Shown here in pieces: positions 43,068 through 53,899 of a stretch of DNA of 64,000 nt. This stretch comes from Neurospora intermedia (lineage: Eukaryota; Ascomycota; Sordariomycetes; Sordariales; Sordariaceae): assembly GCA_037102815.1 (NCBI GenBank), contig BTPP01000001.1, positions 3,373,001 through 3,437,000 on the forward strand, in the 5' to 3' direction. The notes under the pieces are model-generated. The model searched no databases. It was given only the letters and a program-made list of their open reading frames with translations, and was not told the DNA's origin. Both the position numbers and the translations under genes were made by a program. The stretch's first letter is position 1. Each line of letters begins with the position of its first letter.

Positions 43068-44908
43068 CTATAGCGAGTTCAACACCAACTTCACAGCCGC
43101 CAGATCTTCTTCAACATCAACCCTCCAACTTCCTACAGCAATCCGTACCGCATTCTCGCCATTCCACTTTGTTGGACTCACATACATCCTCCTTGTCTCA
43201 TTGATCTTTTCCACCAAGACCTCATTAAGGTCGGGATTCTTTGCCTTGAACAAGACGATGATGTGCGTGTATTCGATATCAGCTGTTTCATCGGGCAGCA
43301 AATCGTACTTGTCCGAGTCCCGGATGAAGGCGGCAATTCTTCGTGCTAGGTCGACCATCCTCGCCAGCATTCCGCCCATGTTATCGCGGCCGAGATGCAC
43401 GAGTAGAGCATATACAGGAAGGGCACGGAACCGTCGCGAGTTTTCAAGGCCTACGTGTAAGGGGCTTTGAATCTCGGTGGTGGTACCAGATTTTGATGTT
43501 GATGCTACTGGCGCTAGGTATGCCGCGTTAGGGTTTTGGAAGACATGGCTCATAACTTCCGGATTGCTGCAGAAGAAGATGCCGTTATCATAGGGCTATC
43601 AAGACTCGATGTTAGACATGGGTTGGGTAAAGATCCCTGAACTCTCGAGAAGGTGATCGATGAAGACATACCACATTTAGCAACTTGTGACCATCAGCAG
43701 CTATACTGTCCGCCAACTCCAAGCCAGCAGTCCTCTCAAACAGTTTGGCGAACCTCTCAGTCTTGGGAAGGGCGCGCGCAAATATGCCGAATGCTTTTAC
43801 ACATTACCACCGCCGTCAGCATCACTCTCACCCTATCCGTCCTTGTAGGGCAGCTTCCAACTGAGGGGGTGCTTAGGAGTAACTCACCTCCATCAACGTG
43901 GATCCACGCCTTATATCGATCGGCCAACTGCCTCAGCTCTTTCATGGTTTCGCCAGTCGTCCCAAACTGCCCGGTGTTTACCTCTCCGGCGCTCACCACG
44001 ATAATGTTCGCCACATCCTCGCGCTTCAATTCCCGCTCCACGGCTTTCAAGTCCAACACCCAAGGAGCATCTGCGAACCCCAAATCCTTGACCGCCGCTC
44101 TCCCCAACCCCACGACACTCGCCGCCTTGTAGAGGGATGAGTGGCCCTTGCTCGTCAAGACTTGTATTTCCTTCACGCCTGCCGCCATACACGCAGCCAA
44201 GAGCCCTAGCTCGCCTACTCCTCCGCTCTTTTTTGCGTATTCGGGCAGCCTTGCCGAGATGACCGCCTCCCGACCGCATGCGAGGCCCATGATATTGCTT
44301 GCCGTTGCCCCAGTCGTGAAGGTTTTACCATGGAACCCATCCAAATCCAAAAGCGAGCGGAGCATCGAAAGAGCATGATGCTCCACAACGGTGCTTATGG
44401 AATGAGTCGAAGGCATGTGAACCTGGACATTCTGATCCAGTGCCGTAACCACATTATCAGCAGCCTGCGCCACGGGGTGGACACCCCCCGTTACGAATCC
44501 GTAGTAGCGCGAGGAAAGCGCCTGTGAGTTGAGAGCGGGCACGATATCAGCCAAGATGTGCGTAAGTGTTAAATAGAACTCCTTCCCATCGCCGGCGAAG
44601 CCCAGGTTCTGTGGCGGCTCACCACCAGAGTTGATGGACGAATCGCGGCAGTAGTTTTCTACCGAGGCTTCGGCGTGAGCCAGGTCTTCCGGGCGAGGCG
44701 TGACACAGAGGTTGGGGTCAAAGGTTTGCGTGAGTATCTGGAGAACTGTGTAGTTGACCACCAGTTTCTTGACGTCGTTCAGCCTCTCGGTTCCCTGATT
44801 GGCGGGACAGAACTCGTCGAGAAGTTCGGAGATCCTGCTTTCTAGTGGCTTGAGGATCTCGTCCACGTAGGTGGGCTGCATATGATCCGGTAGAGGTGTG
44901 CTTGCCAT
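43068..44908 (-). CDS. PLP-dependent group II decarboxylase (tyrosine/aromatic amino acid decarboxylase-like)
   Basis: Exons are 44908-43888, 43793-43672 and 43595-43068 (556 aa); introns of 94 and 76 bp have GTGAGT and GTATGT donors, and intron 1 has a CTGAC branch. Fold-type I features follow in order: RYYGFVTGGVHPVA, the phosphate-binding TTGATASNIMGL, GEVNTGQFGTTG, the cofactor-aspartate block AWIHVDGAFG, and the Schiff-base lysine K377 in ADGHKLLNVPYD. The intron between HVDG and AFG falls inside the cofactor site, which supports the splicing. Such enzymes remove CO2 from an amino acid to give an amine; the substrate cannot be read here. No signal peptide was seen. It is head-to-head with a methyltransferase gene, 2.45 kb away, which may mean a shared pathway. 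Confidence 0.92.
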
Positions 44909-47361
44909 GATCGATTTGATTTCCTGGTGATGGGCTTGCTCGGTCCAGTTTGATGATTGGTTTTGAATCAAGTTCAGCACAAGCTTATCGGCGCAATGGC
45001 GTGCATGAATGGCATCGATGTCTCTACTTGTATGTTGACTTGATGGTGCGGACGAAGTTTGAACGCTACCGACCCTCTGAGGTATACTTGGCTTTGAAAG
45101 GGACTTGATGGAATCCGACGCTGAGTCACCGCTTACTAGCACGACGATACCTGGTACCTACTTTTTCTTACCTTCGTCCCGTGAACAAGTGATCAAATCA
45201 GTGACCCCTTCCTTCTTCAGCATAGGTTCTTTCTTAGCGGTCATGGATACATTCGAGAGGATTGAGGCTGATCCGATCGATTTCACGGTTTTCCCAAACG
45301 TGAATCTAGGTAGAGGCAAGCCAAACTATCTGTACAGGTCTCCTGGGCGTTCGCATTGCCAGTTGGTATACCCGGACACTTCCTAGAAACAAAAGGTTTC
45401 CGCTTTCTCAGGTCCCTGATGCTAGTGCCGCAGTACTGGGTCGGGTAGGGTGCTCTTTGACCACCATTTTGTTCCGCCATATCCAGACAATGATGGAGAC
45501 ATATTTCCTTTCCAGTAGGGCGATCACGTAGAAGTAAGGCGTAGGTCCCTCTCTGTACCCACTATCACATGGGAACCCGAGGCTGGACCGGGTTCGTGGA
45601 AAATTAAAAGTCGGGGTCCAGCTGGAGCCACCATTGCCCACCAGAGTGATCAACAACAACGGCCCTTGTCTTCGAGGAGGAGCCAACGAAAATGCAGCGA
45701 TGGTCCGGGATTTGGATCCTACAATGTAGATAGTTAGGTACTGTACCTGACCTTTCTGCTTCCAGGTAATGCACCGATGAGTTCTTTCACTGATTTGTAG
45801 TGCTTTGAGATGCGCGATTCCTCCTGGTCAGCATTCACATGCGTTAGTTCTTGGCTTGCCAGGCGTCTTGTTTACCAAAATCATGATCTCTCGAGGTGGC
45901 TCTGATGATATCTGTCTGAGCCGACGTCTTTGTGCCCTTGCTAATCAGTATAGATCAGGACATATGTATGTGCTGTAACATGCGTAAAGGGCCATAATGA
46001 CTGGGAGATAATGACCGATTCACAAGGTAAGAGGGGAAGATGAGGGGACAAGCGAACGGAACGAAATGTGCATTCCTTCCATTGGACAGGGTGTCTGGCC
46101 TGCGCCGCCGTATCGATAACGGCGATAGAGGTACACTTAAGCGCCCCGTCCCGTCCCTAGGGGCATTTTCCGCATTCAATTTCAGGATATGCCGGCTACA
46201 ACTTTTTTCCCCCTCGCCAATGTCTTTATTGTTTTGCTCTTCAAACACCACAAGAGGTTTAGAAGACGCGCGTGTCCAATCTTCCAAGTCCCGTATCACC
46301 ATGGATGATTGCCTCTGACTGTTCGAAAACTTGCGCGCGGCGAGACAACCTACTTACCCTCTCGACTACAGTATTCAAACCACGTTGTCCACGACTTGCA
46401 GACAAAGTCGCAGCCATCCCACCCACAAAGATGCGTCGTAGGCCTACCAATGCCGCTGCAGATGTGTTTCATTTTTGCTTCTTCCATACAGCCGGCATAT
46501 GCTGCCCGGTGGGTATAAGCTGGAGAGGACAACAATGCGGAATGGACGACACAACTCGGGAGGCCCTTCTTGGACCGTCTCCACCTCTAATCCATATGCG
46601 CCATTCTAGACAGTTGACACTATATTCACTCCCGTCTCGGGCTGATCTGATATATTTCTGTCCTTCGCTGGACACTACGAATGGCGTTGAGGCCAAGCAA
46701 CACATGTATCAATTTTAACCTCAGACATTCACCTCTTCTTTGGGTTTACGATTCCAGGGGTCTAGCGCCCTGAAAAGACTGATCCTGGAGAAAAGTCCGT
46801 GGAGAACTTCTCTTGTATGGTTCTAGACGCTTCATCCCGCGGATTCATGCCTCATTGGGCTTCGTGCTCAGTGGTCCCATTGGTACTGAATACGCCGAGT
46901 ACGTCGAATGGTACCCTCCATGCGCCTCCCCAGTGCCTCCCGTGCCTTTGTACGCACCAGACTGCTGGGTCCGTTCCACCCCATTCCCACCCTGGACACT
47001 TAACTCGCTTCCATCAACACCCTCTGAAGCGGTGGACGTCGATGCTTCCCGGTGCTTGGTCCCGTCGATAGGGTTGACCCAGATTGCTGGGACGCCCTCG
47101 AGCTTCCCAAACTTTCTCGGAACCTTTGCTTCCCCTCCTACACTAGTTTCGACTACCGGGTCCCACCTAATCGGTACCGCCCAAAGTCGTCCTTTCGACT
47201 TTGGGGTGGCATATATCTACACATGTCTTTTCTTCTCTTCTCCTACAATTTCCTTCTGCCTTCTTCTCTTCTTCCTCTGCTCTTTCGATTCTCTTCCTTT
47301 GAAGCCTTGTTGTGGCAAACATCCATCCACTCCGTTATAAACCCTGTAGCCACCTACAACC
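44909..47361. promoter_or_regulatory. Long divergent intergenic region, decarboxylase / methyltransferase
   Basis: The region of 2.45 kb has no convincing gene. The longest frame (46813-47340, 175 codons) has no ATG start and reads as low-complexity Pro/Ser/Phe sequence. It probably holds both promoters and a leader for the methyltransferase. No tRNA or repeat was recognised. Confidence 0.45.
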
Positions 47362-48830
47362 ATGACCTTCCTTCCGAGCAACGGTGGTTGTAATGGGTTT
47401 CAATTCACCTTTGAAACTTACCTAGACTCCTCTTCACGGGACATCGAGGTTGACGTTAGTATCATGACGGACCAACTTTCCTGGGGTTCAAACACAATAA
47501 ACTGACACTCGTTATTTGCAGTCAGATCTCTCTAGCTCTAGCCGTGACATATAGTACATCTCACTCCCCTACATTGCCCATGAATGAGACCTTGTCTCTT
47601 GGGGGCTATCAGCAAATTTTCACATGTTAACCTCTCTAACGCATTACAACTGAAGTGACTCCGTTTCTCTTTCAGAGAGCATCTCCAAGTACGAGGAACA
47701 ATTTGGGAGAACGTACCATTCTTATCGCGCCGGGTGTAAGTTTTGTATCTCGATGTGGAGATTCTCGGACTTCATTGCAAATTCACCCAGTGCACAGCTC
47801 GCACCAACCAGTTGCTAACCTGGAGAAAAAAAACATTCTTATAGCTTACCACTACCCAAATGACCCTACCGAAACTGAGCGTCTAGATGATCAATATGAA
47901 ATCGCTAAGGAATTGATGGAGGGTCGCAACTACTTTGCCCCCTTCTCCCGCAAAAATCCTCCAAGAAAGGTGTTGGACATCGGTACGGGTACGGGCACAT
48001 GGGCCATCGACATGGGCGATGAGTTCCCCGAGGCTGAGATTATCGGGACTGACCTCTCACCTGTTCAACCCGATCTCGTCCCGCCGAATGTCCGGTTCTT
48101 TGTGGAAGATTCGTCAGTACCTTGTTGACCAAATGTCCAATTACTCATGTCGAACATTGACACTAATCGGCCCCAACCAGATCCGAAGAATGGATATATG
48201 CCCCCAACCACTTCGACTACATCCACACCCGATATACCCTTGGTTGCTGGAAAGATATGAAGTCTCAGATCATCCAACGGGCATTTGACCACTTAAAGCC
48301 GGGCGGGTGGCTCGAGTGCCAGGAGCTCAACACGCTCCCTGTTTGCGACGATGGCAGCATGACAGACGACTACAAGCTGCTGCAATGGGCTCGAGATATG
48401 GACGATGCATCCAGGGCTGCGGACCGACAGCTGGTCATTGGTGACGATATCAAGAGGTGGCTGGAGGAGGTTGGGTTCGTGGACGTGCAGCAGATGGTGT
48501 TGAAATTGCCCGTAGGTGGATGGGCCAAGGAGCCACGGCTCAAACACCTCGGAATGCTATGGCAGAGGAATATATTGGGCGGACTGAGTGGGTTAAGTGT
48601 TGGGCTATTGCATCGTTTCGGAGGAAAGACGACAGAACAGGTTGAGGTGAGTTTCCCGTCTTGTTCATTTAGTGTATCAAGGTCAATGAAGCACTTTATC
48701 ACTAACATATGGGTTCATGAAACAACAGGTCGACCTGGTGGGCGTGCGGAACTCCATGTTTGACAGAAATGTCCATGCATACATGAAGATCTATGTCGTC
48801 TGGGGCCGAAAACCGGATGTCATCTCATGA
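47362..48830 (+). CDS. LaeA-like SAM-dependent methyltransferase
   Basis: Six exons are proposed: 47362-47454, 47522-47543, 47676-47735, 47845-48112, 48181-48646 and 48729-48830 (336 aa). Exons 3-6 are firm: GTAAGT, GTCAGT and GTGAGT donors keep phase and family sequence. Exons 1-2 rest on phase, a CTGAC branch and weaker donors (GTTAGT, GTGACA). The product has the RTYHSYRAG entry block of fungal LaeA/TAM-type enzymes, motif I VLDIGTGTGTW (101-111), the acidic TDLSPVQPD, and HLKPGGWLECQE. It would transfer a methyl group from S-adenosylmethionine; the acceptor is unknown. LaeA itself regulates secondary metabolism, but many paralogues are pathway enzymes. A divergent decarboxylase gene is its neighbour. 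Confidence 0.85.
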
Positions 48831-49041
48831 GGTAGGTAAATCAAAAGGCGCCCAGATGAAAGAGAGCACGAAAGGTCTCACAACGGATTTGTTCACCGCT
48901 GCCATCCATCAATTCCTGAGGCTTCATTCAACACGAGTGATCCTAAGACAAAGACGTCTCTCTTCGAACTTCAACTATCCAAAAGTCTGTCTGCCCACCC
49001 AACACTCTCCCCATCTTCGCCCAAAACTCACTCCGCACTCC

Positions 49042-49860
49042 TCACTGCTCCTCCTTGATCAACCACTCCAACTGCCTAATCTTGTCCTCATCCCCCTCCA
49101 TCAACATCTCCAACCCCTTCCGATCCAAAAAATCATGATCAAAGACCTCCCATCCCGGCACCGTCGTCTCCGAAATAAAAATCATCTCCTCGTCGCCATC
49201 CCCTTTATCTCCATCCTCATCATCCTCTAGAGGCAAAACAAAAGTCCCCTTATACTTTCCCCCCTCCACAATCCACTGCACCCTCTCTCCCTTTTCCACA
49301 TTCTTCCCCACCACAAAGCTCTCCACCCTACACGGCTTTTCATCCGCGTGCAAGATCACGTACCTACCCCTCCCGCGATGCAGCGTGTGAATGATGCGTC
49401 CCCTGTTCCGGTGTAAATATCCCTTTGGCGATCCACCTTGTCGTCCACCACCACCACCACCACCACCATTGGCTCCAGTTAGGAGGTAGTAAATGGTTGT
49501 TGAAGCATTCCTCAGCTTTGGGTCAAACCCGGGGCGGTAGTAGGAGCTTGGATCGAAAGTATCAGTTGATGAAGAACCCTGGTTCGCATCGGAACAAGAA
49601 AAGGTGGTGGCGGGATAGAGAGGAAAAGGAGAGGGAATCTTGAGCGGGTTCCGATCGGTTTCGGCCATGTAGCCGCCCTCGACGAAGGCGGTAAGGGAGA
49701 GGCTGGTGATGATGGATTGGATTGAGGCTGGCTCGAGGGAGGCGTCGGGGAGGGTTTGGGGGGCGGTGATGACGGAGGGTGGAGGTGGGGGAAAGAGGAG
49801 GTTGTCCGTGGTGTTGTAGGAGCCGGAGCCGGAGCCGGGGGCGGTAGAGAAGCTGGCCAT
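49042..49860 (-). CDS. Cupin_5 / DUF985 family protein
   Basis: An unspliced frame of 272 aa runs from ATG 49860. The family pattern is clear: FVEGGYMAETDR, then TTIYYLLT, HRNRGRIIHTLHRGRGRYVILH, VGKNVEKGERVQWIVEGGKYKGTFVLP and ISETTVPGWEVFDHDFL near the C-terminus, which together form a small double-stranded beta-helix. A Gly-rich insert (about 131-141, encoded by a CCACCA-type repeat) and an acidic stretch (DDEDGDKGDGDEE) interrupt it. The N-terminal 60 residues are Ser/Pro-rich. Yeast YML079W is a relative of known structure but no known reaction; function here is unknown. A GAT-rich cluster overlaps its end with the neighbouring 3' region, only 211 bp from the methyltransferase stop. Confidence 0.88.
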   Translation of the reverse strand: MASFSTAPGSGSGSYNTTDNLLFPPPPPSVITAPQTLPDASLEPASIQSIITSLSLTAFVEGGYMAETDRNPLKIPSPFPLYPATTFSCSDANQGSSSTDTFDPSSYYRPGFDPKLRNASTTIYYLLTGANGGGGGGGGRQGGSPKGYLHRNRGRIIHTLHRGRGRYVILHADEKPCRVESFVVGKNVEKGERVQWIVEGGKYKGTFVLPLEDDEDGDKGDGDEEMIFISETTVPGWEVFDHDFLDRKGLEMLMEGDEDKIRQLEWLIKEEQ

Positions 49861-50259
49861 GGCGAGTGTGGGGAGGTGAGGGTTGTTGCTTGGAGGAATG
49901 AAGTTGAGTGTCGAGTTGATGAGTTCCTTGAGTTGTCCTAGCCGATGAGAAGCTTGATGCTGTTATGCGGGGCGTGGGCTATGTGATTTTTTTTTTTTTA
50001 CGTTTTATATTGTCCACGTAGTTTTGGTGAGATCTTCCCCCCTCGTATGATCTGAGTCTTCCCGGGTTGGCGTTGAAGCGGGGAAGCTGAGGTAAGAAAA
50101 TGTTGTTGGTGCTTCCAGGGGGAAGACAATGGGAGCATATACAAGCAATTTAGACTGCAATGTTACAAATTGTGTGACTGGACATGTATTGTCATCATCG
50201 TTGGACGCAAGAGCGTAGCAGAAATTGCAGTATCTTGGATCGGCGATTTGACATGTTTG
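49861..50259. other. Upstream region of the cupin gene, up to the second RIP island
   Basis: Normal-composition DNA. A T-run of about 14 lies near 49986-49999. No gene was seen. Confidence 0.5.
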
Positions 50260-50330
50260 CCGTTCCCACACTCAATCGCCTGTGCAGTCTTGGCAAGAGG
50301 TGTGTGCGTGCACACACACACACACCGCAT
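50260..50330 (+). repeat. Inverted repeat arm, left border of the second RIP island
   Basis: The reverse complement of this arm matches 62087-62163 except for CA-repeat length and one transition. It contains a (CA)n run (about 50311-50325). Normal DNA lies outside and AT-rich DNA inside, so the two arms frame the whole 11.8-kb island. Confidence 0.85.
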
Positions 50331-50400
50331 TTGACAAATCTGGCCATTTGACATCGCTTTATACAATTCAATTCAATCGTTTAATATCGAAATCTAACTA
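50331..50400. other. Transition into AT-rich DNA
   Basis: Two more copies of an ATTTGACA-type motif (50329-50336 and 50346-50353) follow the arm, and another lies outside it (50246-50253). Beyond 50360 the DNA becomes RIP-like. Confidence 0.4.
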
Positions 50401-51850
50401 AAACTAGTATAAAAAGTTGATATTTTAATACTCTATATCGCGCAATTGTCTATTTTAATATTTACATTGTCTTTTAAACTATTATCAATATAGTACACTA
50501 CCCTAATACCCGCTAAAAAGTATTAATAACTATAATACTAGTAAATAACGAGCATCCTAACAACGTCGCTAAGACTATTAGTATAAGCGTAAGGAATATA
50601 TAGAAGTATAAATATACTTTATCGGATATTGGTAAAGTATTTCTACCGTCGCGAACTCCCTAAAATACTAGAAAGCTTCCTATATAGGCGCTTAAAGTAC
50701 ATTATATACAATATTACTCCCTATATTTTATTAACTATAATTAATATTATAAAAGAAGTTATAAACCTCTTTATATTAAAACCCAATTTATACTTCGACG
50801 AGATTTGTACCTTTCTAACCAATAAGTACAACGTATACGTTTCGACCGAAACCGTACGGCGGTACTTTCGATAGAATAAGTAGAAAAAGAAGCGATTCTA
50901 TATAAAAGTATTATAATAATCCCTTATATTAATAGTTAAGTAGATATTAAAAATCTCTTTATTTATTATAAAAATGTTCGTATTTTATAATAAATTTAAT
51001 ATAAACCGAAGGGATAGCGTTCATTGTACTAATTAAACACCCCGTAGCGCTATTACGACGGTATTAAACAAATTCGTATATAGTATATAGTATTACTTCC
51101 TCCTAACTATTATAATAAATAGACTACTCAATATACTAGTATTTAAAAGTACAATAGACTTAGCCGGGGTTTAGGATTAGATAGTAAAATACCTATTCCC
51201 TAAAATAAATTTATTTCCTAATCGTAATAGTATTTTAATAATAAATAACGCTAATTAGTACCCCCGTACTAAACTCTAGTATATATATAACTAGAAGGGG
51301 GTTCTATTATAGTATTTACCGCTATACTCTCCTAAATTTAACTTTATTAAAATATATTTTAGCGACTTTAAATAGTAATTTAAGCGGGTATATTGTAATA
51401 AGGGTAGTAATAAAATATTAAACGACGATTTTATTATATTTCTTAAGCAATTAACGTAGGATATAGAATATAGAATATAATAAATCTATAGCTATTTTAA
51501 GAATGTAAAACTAATAATAAATCGATTTAACGATATTAATAAAGAATATAGGGAACTATATATTAACGAGCTAATTGAATATAGAGAGACGGGTACTATA
51601 TTTAAGCGGCGGTAGAGAGTGTAAGTAGGAGCGATGGATTTATAGGTATTAAATTGAGTTATATACTAAAAATGCCAAAAATACTATAAATACCAAAAAT
51701 GCCAGAAGTGCCAAAAGTACTATAAATCGTATTTATTTATATAATAATACTAAAATACTAAAAACCCCCTTCTTTCGCTATAAATCGATTCGTAATATCG
51801 TTATCCCTCGCTAGGACCGCTAATAATAGTACTGCCCGCTATAGAAGCGA
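50401..51850 (+). pseudogene. Tc1/mariner-type transposase relic (RIP-degraded)
   Basis: On the plus strand an N-terminal helix-turn-helix-like stretch is open at 50629-50874 (82 codons, ending TETVRRYFR). After it a degraded frame gives an APRSA-like block near 51040, SILIINNAN near 51230 and LPLYSPKFNFIKIYFSDFK near 51320-51370, the order and wording of IS630-Tc1-mariner transposases. Stops are mostly TAA/TAG. It belongs to the same superfamily as 18881-20205 but is clearly a different, diverged copy. Confidence 0.72.
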
Positions 51851-53217
51851 GAGCTCTAATAACGCTATATTTGAATATAGTATTAAATTATAAGTTTGGA
51901 GTATATACTAATTAATTAAATTACAATAATAAGGGTTAGAAGGTATATTTACTATAATTTAATTGTATTATTAATATTACATACTTAATCTTAAGGAAGT
52001 CTTTAATACCGTCCCTAAATACCGTATAGAAGTTGTAATTAAACCCTAACCTCGTAAATTACTTTGCCGGCTACTCTTTAAGCGCAAATATATCGGGCAG
52101 CGCCTCTTTATTCCGGAGTTTATTCTTTAAAGCGAATAGAATTCTATATACTAGTATTACTTTAGTTAACGACCTAATACAATAATATTTATAGAACGCT
52201 TTAAAGAATTCGGTAATAATCTCTTTAGCTAACTAATTAGGCGGAACGGAGGGTAATAGTAATGAACGAAAATTAAGAATTGAAGGTATAGACGGATGTA
52301 GTATAAATAATTCTCTAATTTCTACCGGGGATTCTCTAATCTCCTCCTTACCCTCATCCTCCTTGCCCGTTATTAATAGTAATACAATTAACAACGGTAC
52401 CGGTAGCTAAATAGAGACTATAGTTACTATAGAGATAGGAGGAGAGTTAGCGTTAGTATTAATACATTTAGTAGCGAGAGTCTTATAGTCGGTCGGGTAT
52501 TTATAAAATATAGTAGTAAAATATTCTAATAGTATATACGAATTAATAGTTACTACTTTACTTAGTAGGGGGAGAGCGCTCGCTATATTATAATTATAGC
52601 TACTAGCGATTGCCGAATTGGCGATAGAACCGCTAGTAATATAGGGTAATTAGATTTAGGGGTATAGAAAGTAGGGAGGGAAATACTAATATAATAATAA
52701 GTATAGCGGGTATAGAGGAGGAGGGTATAATTAATATAGACCTTTAAAATCGTCCCTCCTTAGCGTAGCTTATAGTAAATTATTTATAATTTTTATATTA
52801 GTACTACTATTACTACTATTAATATTATTAACAATATTAATATTAACTAGTAGATTGTCGCCTCCTCCCTTACGTTTATTACCGCTATTACTAGTACTAA
52901 AGGCGGCTACTACCTTATTACCCAATATATTTCGTACTAATTTAAATAGTAGGCTAACTACTATAGCCTTCCTTAGCAATATAGTACGTACTTACTTGCC
53001 TATATCTTTAATATTAAAATTATAATAAATTATATTTCTATTTATAACGTAGTATATCTAATACTTAATAGCCTTATTATAATTCTTATACTTATAATTA
53101 AGACCGTACGCTTATACCTATACTAACTTCTAATATACAATACTATATAGCTTTACCCCCGTACGCTCCTTTTATTACTAGTCCTCCTCTAAATTCTTTT
53201 CAACTTTTACTAATATA
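51851..53217. other. Unclassified RIP-degraded DNA left of the gypsy element
   Basis: There is no intact gene. A minus-strand frame (52770-52979) is Asn/Ile-rich and accidental-looking. A short repeat of (A)TGCCAAAA-type units lies just before it at about 51670-51720. The region continues at 60752 beyond the gypsy insertion. Confidence 0.45.
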
Positions 53218-53222
53218 GTATT
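53218..53222. repeat. Target-site duplication of the gypsy element (left, GTATT)
   Basis: GTATT precedes the left LTR and is repeated at 60747-60751 directly after the right LTR. Confidence 0.85.
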
Positions 53223-53475
53223 TATTACGGGGCAAGGCTAAAGGTAGGGGGTAGGTTGGATATGCGTAGTTGTACGAAGAGAGGGAAAGAGAGGTGTGCG
53301 TAGGTCTAGCGATATAGGGTAAGGTACGAAAGCTATACCCAGAGCTCAGACCAGTCGCTTGTATATACGTACGTAATGTGCTATTGGCCAATAGTAGTAA
53401 TAGTATAGCACGAGGTTTAACTGCCTATAGTAGGAGCCGTACGTATATAAGGTAGTTATAGCTAATCCTATAATA
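53223..53475 (-). repeat. 3' LTR of the gypsy element
   Basis: It is 253 bp, the same length as its mate and as the solo LTR. Its ends read TATTACGGGG and CCTATAATA on the plus strand, mutated forms of TGTCACGGGG and CCTGTGACA. It is the most mutated of the three copies. Confidence 0.9.
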
Positions 53476-53486
53476 CTACCTCCCTA
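53476..53486 (-). promoter_or_regulatory. Polypurine tract of the gypsy element
   Basis: The minus strand reads ATAGGGAGGTAG directly before the 3' LTR, the expected place and composition. Confidence 0.65.
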
Positions 53487-53899
53487 TAAAAGAAGCTCTA
53501 GAGCTTTAAAATCTATATATATATAAAATTATAGATTATTCCTCAATCTCCGTCCTCTAACTCCTTTATTTACGAGTGAGACCCTCTAGTTTCGAGTTCC
53601 CTAGTCTTCCTTATATCCCTAAGCTCCTCTACAGTTTAATTATTATTACCCTACTAGTAGGTCCCTACTTCCAACTTATCCTCTACGTTCCTCGTAGGGA
53701 GCCTCTTCTTTTACTATATTTCCGACAGCCTCCTAAAGATCTTTTTAAAAGCCTTGTCCAATTTCCTTATATCCTCTTCGGATAGTGCCTTTAGTTCGTA
53801 TAGGGTAATTACGATTATTAAGGCTAGCCTTTACGCTTAAGCCTATTGTTCGGTTATAATATTTGTAACGGCGGTATTAATTTATTCCTTTAAGTTAGT

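Noticed and set aside
46813-47340. 175-codon frame between decarboxylase and methyltransferase
   Set aside because: It starts with TTG rather than ATG, has low-complexity content and no splice support.
48113-48180. Frameshift in the methyltransferase gene
   Set aside because: The shift is explained by a 68-bp intron with donor GTCAGT and acceptor ACCAG that restores the SEEWIYAPNHFD block.
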